A DNA stretch of 40,229 nt from Armatimonadota bacterium (GTDB taxonomy: Bacteria > Armatimonadota > Armatimonadia > Armatimonadales > Armatimonadaceae): positions 1-40,229 of the forward strand of contig JACMJB010000166.1 of the NCBI GenBank assembly GCA_014380815.1, read 5' to 3'. Under the pieces are notes generated by a model. That model saw only the letters and a list, made by a program, of their open reading frames with translations, was not told the origin of the DNA and made no database searches. Below are positions 1-7,744 of this stretch, in pieces. Each line of letters starts with the position of its first letter. The stretch's first letter is position 1. Position numbers and translations under genes: made by a program.

Positions 1-654
1 AGCGGCGCGGTGGCGCAGGCCATGCATCACGAACTCCAGCATGGACTTGACGCGGATCTCGATGCTGACACGGCAGCGGCTGTCCGTAGGGTGGCAGGCG
101 TTGATGTATGGCGGAAAAAAGGATGCGAACGCCATCTTCAGATTGCGGGCCGCGACTTCCGCATCGCCACCCGGGATAGTCAGATCGCCGCGCCGAACGC
201 CCTCTTCCAGCACGCGCGCCAGAAGCGCCATCTGGGCGTCCTGCTCGTTTTGTGCGCACTGCGCGATCTTCGGCTGCATCGTTTCATCCACCAGTTCGAT
301 CCCGTGGGCGGCACCCATACAGGCATCGTGGACCGAAAGAACCATCGCGAGCATCATCCGCCGCAGCTTCTCTTCCGGCGTCGCGAGCGATGCGGCAATC
401 GCCTGCATCTGCTCGGTGATATTGCGCTTGACTCCCTTGGCGATTGTCAGCAGAACGTCTTCTTTGCTGTCGAAATACAGATAGACCGTGCCCTTGCCGA
501 CCCCTGCATCCTGCGCGATCTCGTCAATAGTGGTCTTCTTGTAGCTGTAATGCAGAAACCGCGTTCTCGCCGCCTCCAGAATCGCGCGGCGGGTTTCGCA
601 GTCTCGCTCCGCGGTGGCTCCGGCTTCCTTCTGGTTATGATGAACGGCTGACAT
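1..654 (-). CDS. TetR/AcrR-family transcriptional regulator (partial, C-terminus cut by window edge)
   Basis: The ATG is at 654-652 and the frame stays open for 218 codons to base 1 without a stop, so the 3' end lies outside the window. Residues about 22-70 form the usual TetR N-terminal domain: RRAILEAARTRFLHYSYKKT, then a helix-turn-helix with TIDEIAQDAGVGKGTVYLYF followed by DSKEDVL. The rest is a helical ligand and dimer domain, rather rich in Cys, His and Met near its end. TetR proteins are dimeric repressors released by a small ligand. The gene is divergent from the steA-like gene and has its own promoter (703-730), with an inverted repeat over the start of transcription, which suggests autoregulation. 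Its ligand and whether it controls the steA side are unknown. Family call is secure; visible length is already near the family norm. Confidence 0.92.
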   Translation of the reverse strand, partial: MSAVHHNQKEAGATAERDCETRRAILEAARTRFLHYSYKKTTIDEIAQDAGVGKGTVYLYFDSKEDVLLTIAKGVKRNITEQMQAIAASLATPEEKLRRMMLAMVLSVHDACMGAAHGIELVDETMQPKIAQCAQNEQDAQMALLARVLEEGVRRGDLTIPGGDAEVAARNLKMAFASFFPPYINACHPTDSRCRVSIEIRVKSMLEFVMHGLRHRAA

Positions 655-676
655 GCGTTGTGGTTGCTTTCGTACT

Positions 677-703
677 TATGACCAAAAAACGATTTCAGTC
701 ATA
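677..703. promoter_or_regulatory. Candidate TetR operator (inverted repeat)
   Basis: Arms TATGAC (677-682) and GTCATA (698-703) are perfect complements separated by 15 bases. The repeat begins at the -10 box of the tetR promoter and covers the expected transcription start, a typical place for an autoregulatory operator. Only 6-bp arms, so the assignment rests mainly on position. Confidence 0.45.
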
Positions 704-730
704 TTGTATCTCATGCCGCGGGTTTGTCAA
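703..730 (-). promoter_or_regulatory. sigma70 promoter for the tetR-family gene
   Basis: On the minus strand a perfect -35 TTGACA (730-725) is followed after 16 bases by a -10 TACAAT (708-703). Expected leader is about 40 nt to the ATG at 654. Confidence 0.75.
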
Positions 731-773
731 GTTTTGCCAAGTTTCGTTTTGGCCTCTCTTCGGTCTCCCTTTT

Positions 774-802
774 TTGACACGCCGGAAAGGCAGGACTATA
801 AT
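774..802 (+). promoter_or_regulatory. Perfect-consensus sigma70 promoter for the steA-like gene
   Basis: TTGACA (774-779), a 17-base spacer and TATAAT (797-802): both hexamers and the spacing match the housekeeping consensus exactly. Transcription would start near 809, giving a leader of about 50 nt to the ATG at 862. Two CAAGTTT direct repeats (728-734, 738-744) lie 10 bases apart just upstream. Confidence 0.85.
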
Positions 803-861
803 GCTTCAACTCGCCGCCTGCAGGGAAATAACAGTCAGCGATTCGGCAGACGAGGAGCGCT

Positions 862-2121
862 ATGAGCGCGGCAGCGGCAAAGACGACCACGGCAAGAAAT
901 ACATCGGGCAAAGCGGCGGAGACAGTGGAAGCGACGGCTGCGAGCGGACCGGTCCGCCTGGGGCGCCGCACGAAAGAGCTGACCGCGAAGCTGCCCCCCG
1001 GCGCAATCGTGATTCTGGACCACGCCGACCTCGATACCGTCGCGGCGCGTGCTCTTGCACGCTGCAGGCCCGCCGCAGTCGTCAACAATCAACCGTTCGT
1101 TACGGGGCGTTACCCGAACCGGGGTCCCAGCCTGCTGCTGGAGGAGGGGATCCCGCTTTTTGACCTCGTCGGGAGCGAGCCGAGCACCCAAGCGGACCTT
1201 TTTACCCTGCTCTTCGATGGCGAATCCGTCCACATCGGCACTGATGGCACGATGCGGCGGCGAGAGAAGGACGAGGTGGTGGCGCAGCTTACGCCCCTGA
1301 CCCCGCTGGTGCTTGAGGAGAAGATGCAGGCCGCGAGGGCGAACCTCGACAGCGCCCTTTCCGACTTTGCCGAAAATACCCTGCACTACCTGCGCCGCGA
1401 CGAAGAACGGACACTGCTTCTCGATCCGGTGACCGTTCCGGATGTCCGCGCGGTCATTGCGGGGCGGCCTGTTCTTGTGGTGGTGCGCGGCGACAACTAC
1501 GAGGAGGACCTGCGACGGCTTTCGTCCTATCTGCGGGAGCAGAATCCGGTTGTGATCGCCGTGGACGGGGCGGCGGACGCCCTTCTGGCACTGGGGATCC
1601 GACCTCAAATTTTGCTTGGTGATATGGATTCTGTCAGCGATGCCGCACTCGGCTGTGGCGCGGAACTGATCGTCCACGCTTATTCCCGCCCTGTTGGCGG
1701 CGATCAGGCCACCCCGCTGGATGCGCCCGGCATGGCTCGCCTTCAAACGCTCGGACTGGCGGACGAGGCCAGACTGTTTCCGGTTGCGGGCACCAGCGAG
1801 GACGCTGCGCTGCTGCTGGCCTTTGAAAAGGGCGCGGACCTGATCGTGGCGGTCGGTACCCACACCAACCTGGAAGATTTTCTGGACAAAGGACGCGGCG
1901 GCATGGCCAGCACTTTTCTGGTACGCCTGAAAGTGGGAAGCCGCCTGGTGGACGCCCGCGGCGTTTCCCGGCTCTATACTGGGCGGCAGAAGACCGGGGG
2001 GATGTTCGGCTTTCTCGCGATCGCCGCCGCCTTCCCGGTGGTCGTTCTGCTGACGCAGACACCCTGGGGTCAGGTCGCGTGGCGCGCGGTCGCCGTCTGG
2101 CTTCGGCTGCGCCTTCCCTAG
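862..2121 (+). CDS. steA: SteA-like protein (putative cytokinetic ring protein, thiamine pyrophosphokinase fold)
   Basis: 419 residues. After a low-complexity Ala/Thr-rich start (1-29), the protein has the SteA layout: an N-terminal domain around residues 30-130, a charged helical stretch (150-185), a thiamine-pyrophosphokinase-like core with VIAVDGAADALLALGIRP and GDMDSVSD (about 231-260), a GGDQAT motif near 279, and a hydrophobic C-terminal helix (about 382-399), which would anchor it in the membrane with the bulk in the cytoplasm. In Corynebacterium, SteA works with SteB in cell separation and envelope integrity; that role is carried over by homology only. The partner family (MctB/SteB) is encoded at 4355, with an unrelated opposite-strand gene in between. 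Enzyme activity of the pyrophosphokinase-like fold has not been inferred. It could alternatively be described as a TPK-fold protein of unknown function. Confidence 0.82.
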   Translation: MSAAAAKTTTARNTSGKAAETVEATAASGPVRLGRRTKELTAKLPPGAIVILDHADLDTVAARALARCRPAAVVNNQPFVTGRYPNRGPSLLLEEGIPLFDLVGSEPSTQADLFTLLFDGESVHIGTDGTMRRREKDEVVAQLTPLTPLVLEEKMQAARANLDSALSDFAENTLHYLRRDEERTLLLDPVTVPDVRAVIAGRPVLVVVRGDNYEEDLRRLSSYLREQNPVVIAVDGAADALLALGIRPQILLGDMDSVSDAALGCGAELIVHAYSRPVGGDQATPLDAPGMARLQTLGLADEARLFPVAGTSEDAALLLAFEKGADLIVAVGTHTNLEDFLDKGRGGMASTFLVRLKVGSRLVDARGVSRLYTGRQKTGGMFGFLAIAAAFPVVVLLTQTPWGQVAWRAVAVWLRLRLP

Positions 2122-2140
2122 CCCGTGGCCTCCCGGTCTT

Positions 2141-4183
2141 TCACGAGGGCATCACGGAATAACCGACGTTGGTTGCATAGCCCAGCACGATCCAAAGGAC
2201 CGCGTTGATGACATCCCCCAGAATCAGGCCGAGGAACAGCGGCAGCGCACCCTGAAAGCCTTTCATCCCCCCGTAGCGCTGGATGATGGTCTTAAACAGC
2301 CAGCCCAGAAACGTCGAGAACCAGAGCACATTCATCGGGTAGGTGGAGGCGATCAGAAAACCGATGGGATGCAGGCCAAGGTTCATCCGGGCACGGGCCA
2401 GCAGCATCAGCAGCACCCCCCCGAGACCCGCGAAGATGTGAAGCGCATTCCCGATTGATCCCTGGTAGGGCAGTGCGGACGCCCCGGCAAGAAAACTGAT
2501 CGCCCGCGACGGCGCGTTCCGCATCCCCCAGCCGTCTTTCAGGCTGTCCCCACCGCCGCTGTAATACGGCAGCGCAATGGAGGTCGCGGCAGCGACCACC
2601 ACGCCGAGTCCCACCGAGACACACATCGCTCGAAACAGCAGACGCGGGTCGTAGGCGGCGGAATCTGCGGTCTTGGCTCCCATCAGCACCGATGCCGTCA
2701 TCATCTCGCGGGTATCGTAGATCAGCACATTCTCGAACTGTGTCACCGTGTAGAGCGGTCCGATCTTGAACGACGCGGTTCCGAAAAGCGGCGCGAGGAT
2801 CTCCAGTGTTCCGTATGGCTGCTGATCGAACAGCAACCCTGCCTGCGCGACGACCCACGAGATAACAGTGAACGCAAGCGTCACCATCAGTAATGACATC
2901 AGAGCATAGGCGATGGGCACCCCCGCCGCATAAAGCCATGCCCCAATGCCGAAGTAGCTTACCGCCAGCCCGATGATGGTTGCGCGGTAGGAGAACATCT
3001 CTTTGGAGTCGTCAATCGTGCTGGCAAGCGGTCCACCGATCGCTTTCTCCCAGACATTTCGGAAATGTCGCCGTCCCGTCCAGCAAGTCCAGGCAAGCAG
3101 GGCAAGACCGCCCCCGAACGCTTCCAGAGCGTGAAACTGCTTGCTCGTATATGCGGTGATCGGGCCGGGCGTTTCCCAGTTGTAGATGCCCGCCACCACA
3201 AGCTGTCCTTTGAAGAACAGGTAAAAGAACCACAGCGAAAAACAGACCTCCGAGGGCAGCAGGTAGGCCAGCCCGATTACCAGTGGGTAGAGCTTGGCGG
3301 GCAGCCCCCCCACGGCGTTCCACGGCGGCGAGGTGAGATATTGCCCCAGGTTCAGATCCGTGGTGATGTCCGGGATGCTGGGGTAGAGCAGGTGCAGTCC
3401 TTTGACCCCGTGCAGCACCGTGACCAGAAGCACCCCGGTCCAGAGCATCGGACTGCGCAGCAGATCGTTGAGGACCCGGCCCGGTTTCGGCTCCTCCGCG
3501 ATCAAGACCGGGAGCGTCACCAGCGGAAATGAAAACTTTTCGTTCTCGACCCACTGACGCCGCAGCAGATTCGCGAAGCAGAACGAAGCGGTAATAAAAA
3601 AGAGGACGAGAAGACCCCAGAAAAAGAGCGGTACCGCCCATGCGCCCCACGGCACCTGTTCCTGCCCCAGTGGGTAGCCACTGATGTAGGCGGTCGCGGC
3701 TTCTGCATCCGACAGGCGCAGCCAGGGCGGCGTACCGCCCCATACCTTCTGCTCCCAGTTGTTGGTGGCATTGGAGAGATACTGCGGCGCGGCGATATTG
3801 GGGATCAGGTAGCGCATCAGCCCCGACGACGGCAGGCCGGAGGCGACCAGGATCAGCGTCCAGATGGTCAGCAGTTCCGAGGATCGGAACGCCTTCGCGG
3901 GTACTGTCTTCCGAAGGACCCCGTTGACGAAAAACGCGAAGAAGAACAGCACGAACATCGCCCCGATGGGAAACTGATTCCCGGCGATAAAGGTGGCCCC
4001 GATCTTGAAATCGTTGTAGGGAGTCACTGCGCAGAAAAAGACCGCGAAAAGCAGGCCGATCAGGACCGCCCGGGCGCTCACTCCGCCGTGGACGGTGGGT
4101 TTTTCGGTGGTGGGAACGGCAGATGCCACGGAGGCGAAAGGGATGGCTTGGTTTGTGGCGGGGGAAGGCTCGCTTCGTTGCAA
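2141..4183 (-). CDS. DUF6785/DUF6784-type polytopic membrane protein
   Basis: 680 residues from the TTG start, with about 12-14 hydrophobic segments, among them ARAVLIGLLFAVFFCAVTP near the N-terminus, an FPIGAMFVLFFFAFFVNGVL helix, and further helices to the end. Conserved-looking polar stretches are PSSGLMRYLIPNI, NEKFSFPLVTLP and GQLVVAGIYNWE. The pattern matches the large membrane family annotated DUF6785 (N-terminal part) and DUF6784 (C-terminal part), common in Armatimonadota and Planctomycetota; its substrate is unknown, and a resemblance to oligopeptide-transporter-like proteins is only a guess. Start choice: an ATG at 4207 overlaps the -10 box TATAAT, so it would not be in the transcript. 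The in-frame TTG at 4183 has an AGGAG ribosome site nine bases upstream. The gene converges on steA with 19 bases between stops. Confidence 0.75.
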   Translation of the reverse strand: MQRSEPSPATNQAIPFASVASAVPTTEKPTVHGGVSARAVLIGLLFAVFFCAVTPYNDFKIGATFIAGNQFPIGAMFVLFFFAFFVNGVLRKTVPAKAFRSSELLTIWTLILVASGLPSSGLMRYLIPNIAAPQYLSNATNNWEQKVWGGTPPWLRLSDAEAATAYISGYPLGQEQVPWGAWAVPLFFWGLLVLFFITASFCFANLLRRQWVENEKFSFPLVTLPVLIAEEPKPGRVLNDLLRSPMLWTGVLLVTVLHGVKGLHLLYPSIPDITTDLNLGQYLTSPPWNAVGGLPAKLYPLVIGLAYLLPSEVCFSLWFFYLFFKGQLVVAGIYNWETPGPITAYTSKQFHALEAFGGGLALLAWTCWTGRRHFRNVWEKAIGGPLASTIDDSKEMFSYRATIIGLAVSYFGIGAWLYAAGVPIAYALMSLLMVTLAFTVISWVVAQAGLLFDQQPYGTLEILAPLFGTASFKIGPLYTVTQFENVLIYDTREMMTASVLMGAKTADSAAYDPRLLFRAMCVSVGLGVVVAAATSIALPYYSGGGDSLKDGWGMRNAPSRAISFLAGASALPYQGSIGNALHIFAGLGGVLLMLLARARMNLGLHPIGFLIASTYPMNVLWFSTFLGWLFKTIIQRYGGMKGFQGALPLFLGLILGDVINAVLWIVLGYATNVGYSVMPS

Positions 4184-4205
4184 CGGTTCTGGCTCCTGAC
4201 AGCCC

Positions 4206-4235
4206 ATTATAAGGACCGGAGGCACTCTCTGTCCA
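4206..4235 (-). promoter_or_regulatory. sigma70 promoter for the DUF6785-type gene
   Basis: Minus strand: -35 TGGACA (4235-4230), 18-base spacer, -10 TATAAT (4211-4206). Transcription should begin near 4199, just upstream of the AGGAG (4197-4193) and the TTG start at 4183. This promoter is what decides the start codon. Confidence 0.65.
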
Positions 4236-4273
4236 ATCGCCGCCCGCGGCTGGGGTGGCCTTTGGGCATCTGC

Positions 4274-4302
4274 TGGAGAAGCGGGCACGGATTTGCTACA
4301 AT
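4274..4302 (+). promoter_or_regulatory. Extended -10 promoter for the mctB-GT2-GT4 operon
   Basis: TGC immediately precedes a -10 TACAAT (4297-4302), and TGGAGA (4274-4279) sits 17 bases upstream as a weak -35. It fires away from the minus-strand promoter at 4206-4235, leaving a leader of about 45 nt before the ATG at 4355. Confidence 0.55.
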
Positions 4303-4354
4303 GGGACGGGGGGCTTACCAACCTCCTGCCGTTTTGGGGAGACCGACCCGTGAC

Positions 4355-5350
4355 ATGAACTCGGATATCCGCTACCACATCGCCTCGCTGGCAGCCGTGT
4401 TTCTCGCTCTTGGCATCGGTATCCTGGTCGGGACCGCATTTGTCGGCGCGCCGGTCGTGCAACGTCAGACAAGCCTGATCCGGCGCCTGGAGACCAATGT
4501 CGGCGACCTGCGGCGCGACACGGCGGCACGCGACAACACGGAGAGGGCACTTGCGGACCTCGTGCCGGGCATCCTTCACGGGAAACTGGCGGGACGCCGC
4601 ATACTGGTGGTCCAAACTGGCGGCTACCGGGACGCCACGGATGCCGCCGTGGAGGCTCTGCAGCAGGCCGGAGCCTCCACCGTCGCGCGGGCAATCCTGC
4701 CGACCGACACCTGGCGGCGCGAGATGAGCGCGGCGACCGCGGCGATCTCAGACGGAGATACGATCGCCGAGGCGGTCCGCGCCGAGGCACGGCAGCTTGC
4801 TCCCCTGCTGCTGCGCGGTGACCCCGGCGGGGTCTTCAGCGAGCCGCTGCAGCCGTACCGGGATCGGGGGCTGGTGGTCTCGGATACACCGCTGACCGGG
4901 GGACCATTCCGACTGATCGTGCTGGTGGGTGGGACTTCCCTCGCCGCTGCGCTGACTGGCGAGACGGACGATTCCGCGCTGCAGACGTTTCTTCGGCAGC
5001 GGGATACGCCCCTGATCGAGACGTGGGCGGCGCGCGGCGTGACCGTTGTCGGCGTGGAGCCGGTCGAGGCGGAAGTCTCGTTCCTGAGGCTTTACCAGAG
5101 CGCTGGTCTCTCCACCATTGATGCCATGGACCGAGCGGCCGGGAAGATTGCCCTGCCGTTCGCGCTTCTTGGAGAAAAGGGCAGCTACGGACTGCGCCCC
5201 GCCGCCGACCGCGCCCTACCCGCATCGCTGGAAACGCTTCGTCTTGCGCCGCCGCCCCCCTCCCCCGCCGCCCCTCCCCTTCCACGGGGTCCTGGCTCCC
5301 CGGTTCCCACCTCTCCGGTTCTTAGCTCTCCGGGTCCTGACACACTGTGA
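4355..5350 (+). CDS. mctB: MctB/SteB-like single-span envelope protein (copper transporter family)
   Basis: 331 residues. The ATG at 4355 is chosen over the upstream in-frame ATG at 4088 because it gives the family-typical start MNSDIRYHIASLAAVFLALG, a short polar N-terminus running into one transmembrane helix (about 9-32). A coiled-coil-like region follows (QRQTSLIRRLETNVGDLRRD), then an alpha/beta extracytoplasmic domain (about 80-290) and a Pro/Ser-rich tail made from a DNA tandem repeat. Family names differ: MctB in Mycobacterium (reported in copper handling) and SteB in Corynebacterium (partner of SteA in cell separation). Because steA is the neighbour, the SteB role seems the better working model. 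The stop overlaps the GTG of the next gene by four bases (GTGA), so translation is probably coupled. Confidence 0.78.
   Translation: MNSDIRYHIASLAAVFLALGIGILVGTAFVGAPVVQRQTSLIRRLETNVGDLRRDTAARDNTERALADLVPGILHGKLAGRRILVVQTGGYRDATDAAVEALQQAGASTVARAILPTDTWRREMSAATAAISDGDTIAEAVRAEARQLAPLLLRGDPGGVFSEPLQPYRDRGLVVSDTPLTGGPFRLIVLVGGTSLAAALTGETDDSALQTFLRQRDTPLIETWAARGVTVVGVEPVEAEVSFLRLYQSAGLSTIDAMDRAAGKIALPFALLGEKGSYGLRPAADRALPASLETLRLAPPPPSPAAPPLPRGPGSPVPTSPVLSSPGPDTL
5287..5346 (+). repeat. Four 15-bp degenerate tandem repeats in the 3' end of the mctB-like gene
   Basis: Units: GGGTCCTGGCTCCCC, GGTTCCCACCTCTCC, GGTTCTTAGCTCTCC and GGGTCCTGACACACT. Being 15 bases long they keep frame and encode pentapeptides GPGSP, VPTSP, VLSSP, GPDTL at the extreme C-terminus. 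The last unit runs up to the first base of the stop/start overlap with the downstream gene. Confidence 0.75.
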
Positions 5351-6081
5351 GCGCCGCAGATCAGGATCTTTCGGTCTCCGTCATCATTCCGGCCTACAAC
5401 GAAGCCGACCGGATCGCGTCCACCGTGACCGCCGCTCACCAACTGCCGGGAGTTCGCGAAGTTGTCGTCGTGGATGATGGCTCGTCCGATGCCACCGGTG
5501 ATGCGGCGGCGAGAATGGGCGCACGCGTCGTCTCCCTGACCCGAAATCGTGGAAAGGCACGAGCCATGGAGGCGGGCGCGGAGGCCGCTGCCTTCCCCCT
5601 CCTTCTTTTTTTGGACGCGGATCTGGGCGATACCGCCCGCGAGGCCGCCGTTCTTATCCCCCCGGTCCAGGCGGGCGAAGCGGATATGACGATCGCAGTG
5701 TTTCCCACCATTCCGGGGCGAGGCGGCGGGATGGGCCTGGTCGTTCGCCTTTCTCGCTGGGGGGTACAGCGTCTCACAGGGAGGCGACTCGACGCCCCGC
5801 TTTCCGGTCAGCGCTGCCTGCGCCGGGGGGTATTGGAGACGGCTCGCCCCCTTGCAAGCGGATTTGGAGTCGAGACGGCACTGGATATTGATGCTCTCCG
5901 CGCCGGGTGGGTGGTCCGCGAGATCTTGACTCGAATGGATCACCGCGTCACCGGGAATGATCTTCGCGCCCGCCTTCATCGCGCCCGCCAGCTCCGTGAT
6001 GTCGCGCGGGCGCTTTTGTCCCGCCTGCTTCACCGACCACGAACAAGACCGGGACATTCCTCGGTTTCAAGGGCATCTTGA
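5347..6081 (+). CDS. Family 2 glycosyltransferase (polyprenyl-phosphate sugar transferase type)
   Basis: 244 residues, GTG start overlapping the mctB stop by four bases. GT-A fold signature: LSVSVIIPAYNEADRIASTV at about 7-26, VVVVDDGSSDATGDAA, then LTRNRGKARAMEAG and the metal-binding FLDADLGD. SGQRCLRR and GFGVETALDIDALRAGW in the second half fit dolichyl/polyprenyl-phosphate-glucose or mannose synthase-like enzymes that act on the cytoplasmic face. No C-terminal membrane helices are present, only a basic tail (LLSRLLHRPR). In the operon it lies between an MctB/SteB-like envelope protein and a lipid-linked sugar-phosphate transferase, so it probably builds an envelope glycan or lipid carrier; the sugar cannot be read from sequence. 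Confidence 0.85.
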   Translation: MSAADQDLSVSVIIPAYNEADRIASTVTAAHQLPGVREVVVVDDGSSDATGDAAARMGARVVSLTRNRGKARAMEAGAEAAAFPLLLFLDADLGDTAREAAVLIPPVQAGEADMTIAVFPTIPGRGGGMGLVVRLSRWGVQRLTGRRLDAPLSGQRCLRRGVLETARPLASGFGVETALDIDALRAGWVVREILTRMDHRVTGNDLRARLHRARQLRDVARALLSRLLHRPRTRPGHSSVSRAS

Positions 6082-6935
6082 GCGCCCTTCTGCTGCTGCC
6101 AAGCCTCCTGCTGCTCGGCCTGGTGTCGGTGCTGCTTGCCTTCGCGCCGACGATCTCCCGTGCCCTCTGCCGATCTGGGGGTTTGGTCAGGCCGAACTTT
6201 CGCGGCAATCTCATCCCCGCCTCTACGGGCCTGACCTTCCTGCTGATCCTGATGCCGGTTTACGCCGCGCTGCTCTTCTGGCCTCTGTTTCGGCGCGATG
6301 CGGCTCTGTATCTTCTGGTGGTTACCTCATTTGGCCTGCTGGGTCTGGCGGACGACCGGTGGGGCAGCCGAACAGTCGGCGGCTTTCGAGGGCATCTGCG
6401 CTCACTGCTCACCCCGCACCCAACGACAGGCGCACTGAAACTGGTCGGAGGCGGCGGGGTCGCGTTGATCGCCTCCGCGGTGGTTCATGCCCCAGTTTCC
6501 CGCTCTCTGGTGGTGTTGCTCCTATTCTTCGCGGATGCCCTTCTGATCGCCCTTTGCGCGAATGCCCTGAATCTGCTGGATCTGCGGCCTGGTCGAGCAC
6601 AGTTCGGCTTCGCGCTCCTGCTGCTGCCTTCGCTGCTGACCGCCTTTCTGCACCAGGAGCCACAGGGAATCCTGCCATTTGGGGCTGGCATCGCCGCGCT
6701 TCGCGAGTGGCGCGCGGATTCCCGCGCGGACACGATGATGGGAGACACCGGGTCCAATCTACTGGGTGCGGCAGCGGGTTTAAGCGCGGTTCTCTTTTTG
6801 CCGCTGGGGGGACGCCTGCTGCTGCTGGTTCTGGTGATCGCGCTCAATACCGCCTCGGAACGGTTTTCCCTTACGCGGCTGATCGCGGAGTCGCCGGTCT
6901 TAAATTCACTGGATCGGCTCCTTGGAGCACGGTAA
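6078..6935 (+). CDS. MraY/WecA-like glycosyl-phosphoryl transferase (GT4 family membrane enzyme)
   Basis: 285 residues, TTG start overlapping the preceding stop (TTGA). Eight or nine hydrophobic helices. Family motifs: RPNFRGNLIPASTGLTFLL early, GLADDRWGSRTVGGFRGHL (the paired Asp of the catalytic cytoplasmic loop) around 93-111, NALNLLDLRPGRA around 171, and MMGDTGSNLLGA around 226. These enzymes transfer a sugar-1-phosphate from a UDP-sugar to undecaprenyl phosphate. It is shorter than typical MraY (about 320-360) and its motifs differ, so it is probably a paralogue in the SteA-associated cluster rather than the essential peptidoglycan enzyme. Three genes in tight overlap suggest fixed stoichiometry. 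Confidence 0.82.
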   Translation: MSALLLLPSLLLLGLVSVLLAFAPTISRALCRSGGLVRPNFRGNLIPASTGLTFLLILMPVYAALLFWPLFRRDAALYLLVVTSFGLLGLADDRWGSRTVGGFRGHLRSLLTPHPTTGALKLVGGGGVALIASAVVHAPVSRSLVVLLLFFADALLIALCANALNLLDLRPGRAQFGFALLLLPSLLTAFLHQEPQGILPFGAGIAALREWRADSRADTMMGDTGSNLLGAAAGLSAVLFLPLGGRLLLLVLVIALNTASERFSLTRLIAESPVLNSLDRLLGAR

Positions 6936-7259
6936 CACAGAGAGAAATTTCACTTCCTCGGTAAAGTGGGTAAAATGGTGTCAGCCGCAACTTTTTCAGG
7001 GTTCAATAGACAAATAGGTGAGTGAGGGGTCATGCTGTCCTTGAGAACAGATGGGCATCAATCCCCGCACCGTACACCACTGAGGTTTGTGAGCCTGGCA
7101 TTTCCGCAATGCCCTCCCGCGGAGAAGTATCAGCCCGGAACCAGGAAAAGTAGTGGAATGCTTCCCGGCCCGCGCCTGGCCGTGTCGGCCTCCGCACCGC
7201 GATGCCCGCGGTTTGTGCAGTTGGTTTTCATCAACACGAAGGCGCTAAAGAGGATTTTC
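6936..7259. other. 324-bp gap without a recognised gene
   Basis: An in-frame extension of the following DUF4870 gene back to an ATG at 7032 is open, but its product (Arg/Pro-rich) does not look like protein and the gene has a better start at 7260. No tRNA fold, strong promoter or T-tract terminator was recognised; a T-loop-like GGGTTCAATAG near 7000 lacks the rest of a tRNA. Confidence 0.5.
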
Positions 7260-7694
7260 ATGTCAAACGAGAACGAAACCACCGGGACATCGAGCAGTAT
7301 GCCGTCGTCCCCCCCAAGCAGTATGCCCTCCTCCGCTCCGATGTCCGCCTCCCTGTACGATACCCCCTCCGCAATGGCTTACGGACCGGACCCCGCCGAC
7401 GTGGAGAAGAACAAGGTCATGGCGATCATCGCCTACCTGGGGATTTTGTTTGTGGTCCCACTGCTTGCGGCGAAAGAGTCCCCCTTCGCGATGTATCACG
7501 CGAACCAAGGGCTGATGCTGTTCCTCTTTGGCGTCGTGGTTGGCGTTATCGGCATCATTCCTTTCGTGGGCTGGGTGGTTGCCATCGCCGGGGTAATCGC
7601 GCAGCTGGTGTTTCTGGTCATGGGTATCCTGAACGCGGCGAATGGTCAGATGAAGCCCCTGCCTCTCATCGGCGGCTACACGCTGCTCAAGTAA
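7260..7694 (+). CDS. DUF4870 family small membrane protein (Tic20-like)
   Basis: 144 residues from ATG 7260, which has an AGAGGAT ribosome site just upstream. A Ser/Thr/Pro/Met-rich soluble N-terminus (1-45) precedes VEKNKVMAIIAYLGILFVVP, a YHANQGLMLFLFGVVVG motif, and GIIPFVGWVVAIAGVIAQLV with VFLVMGILNAANGQMKPLP. Three to four membrane helices and the H-x-N-Q motif are standard for DUF4870 proteins, whose molecular role is not established. The next gene, another membrane protein with a similar low-complexity Ser-rich start, is separated by 108 bases that hold short repeats. Confidence 0.85.
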   Translation: MSNENETTGTSSSMPSSPPSSMPSSAPMSASLYDTPSAMAYGPDPADVEKNKVMAIIAYLGILFVVPLLAAKESPFAMYHANQGLMLFLFGVVVGVIGIIPFVGWVVAIAGVIAQLVFLVMGILNAANGQMKPLPLIGGYTLLK

Positions 7695-7700
7695 GACCCG

Positions 7701-7715
7701 CTACTGGTGCAGTAG
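7701..7715 (+). terminator. Small hairpin after the DUF4870 gene
   Basis: CTACTG, loop GTG, CAGTAG: a 6-bp perfect stem seven bases after the stop, followed by a second imperfect stem (CCTG...CAGG) but no clear T-tract. Could be a weak terminator or mRNA end protector. Confidence 0.25.
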
Positions 7716-7744
7716 GTCCTGCCGCAAGACAGGGCCTGTCGCTT

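Noticed and set aside
10-651. 213-residue plus-strand open frame at the left edge
   Set aside because: The minus strand encodes a full TetR helix-turn-helix domain with its own promoter; the plus-strand product has no domain.
6995-7010. tRNA T-arm-like GGGTTCAATAG
   Set aside because: No matching stem, anticodon arm or acceptor arm nearby.
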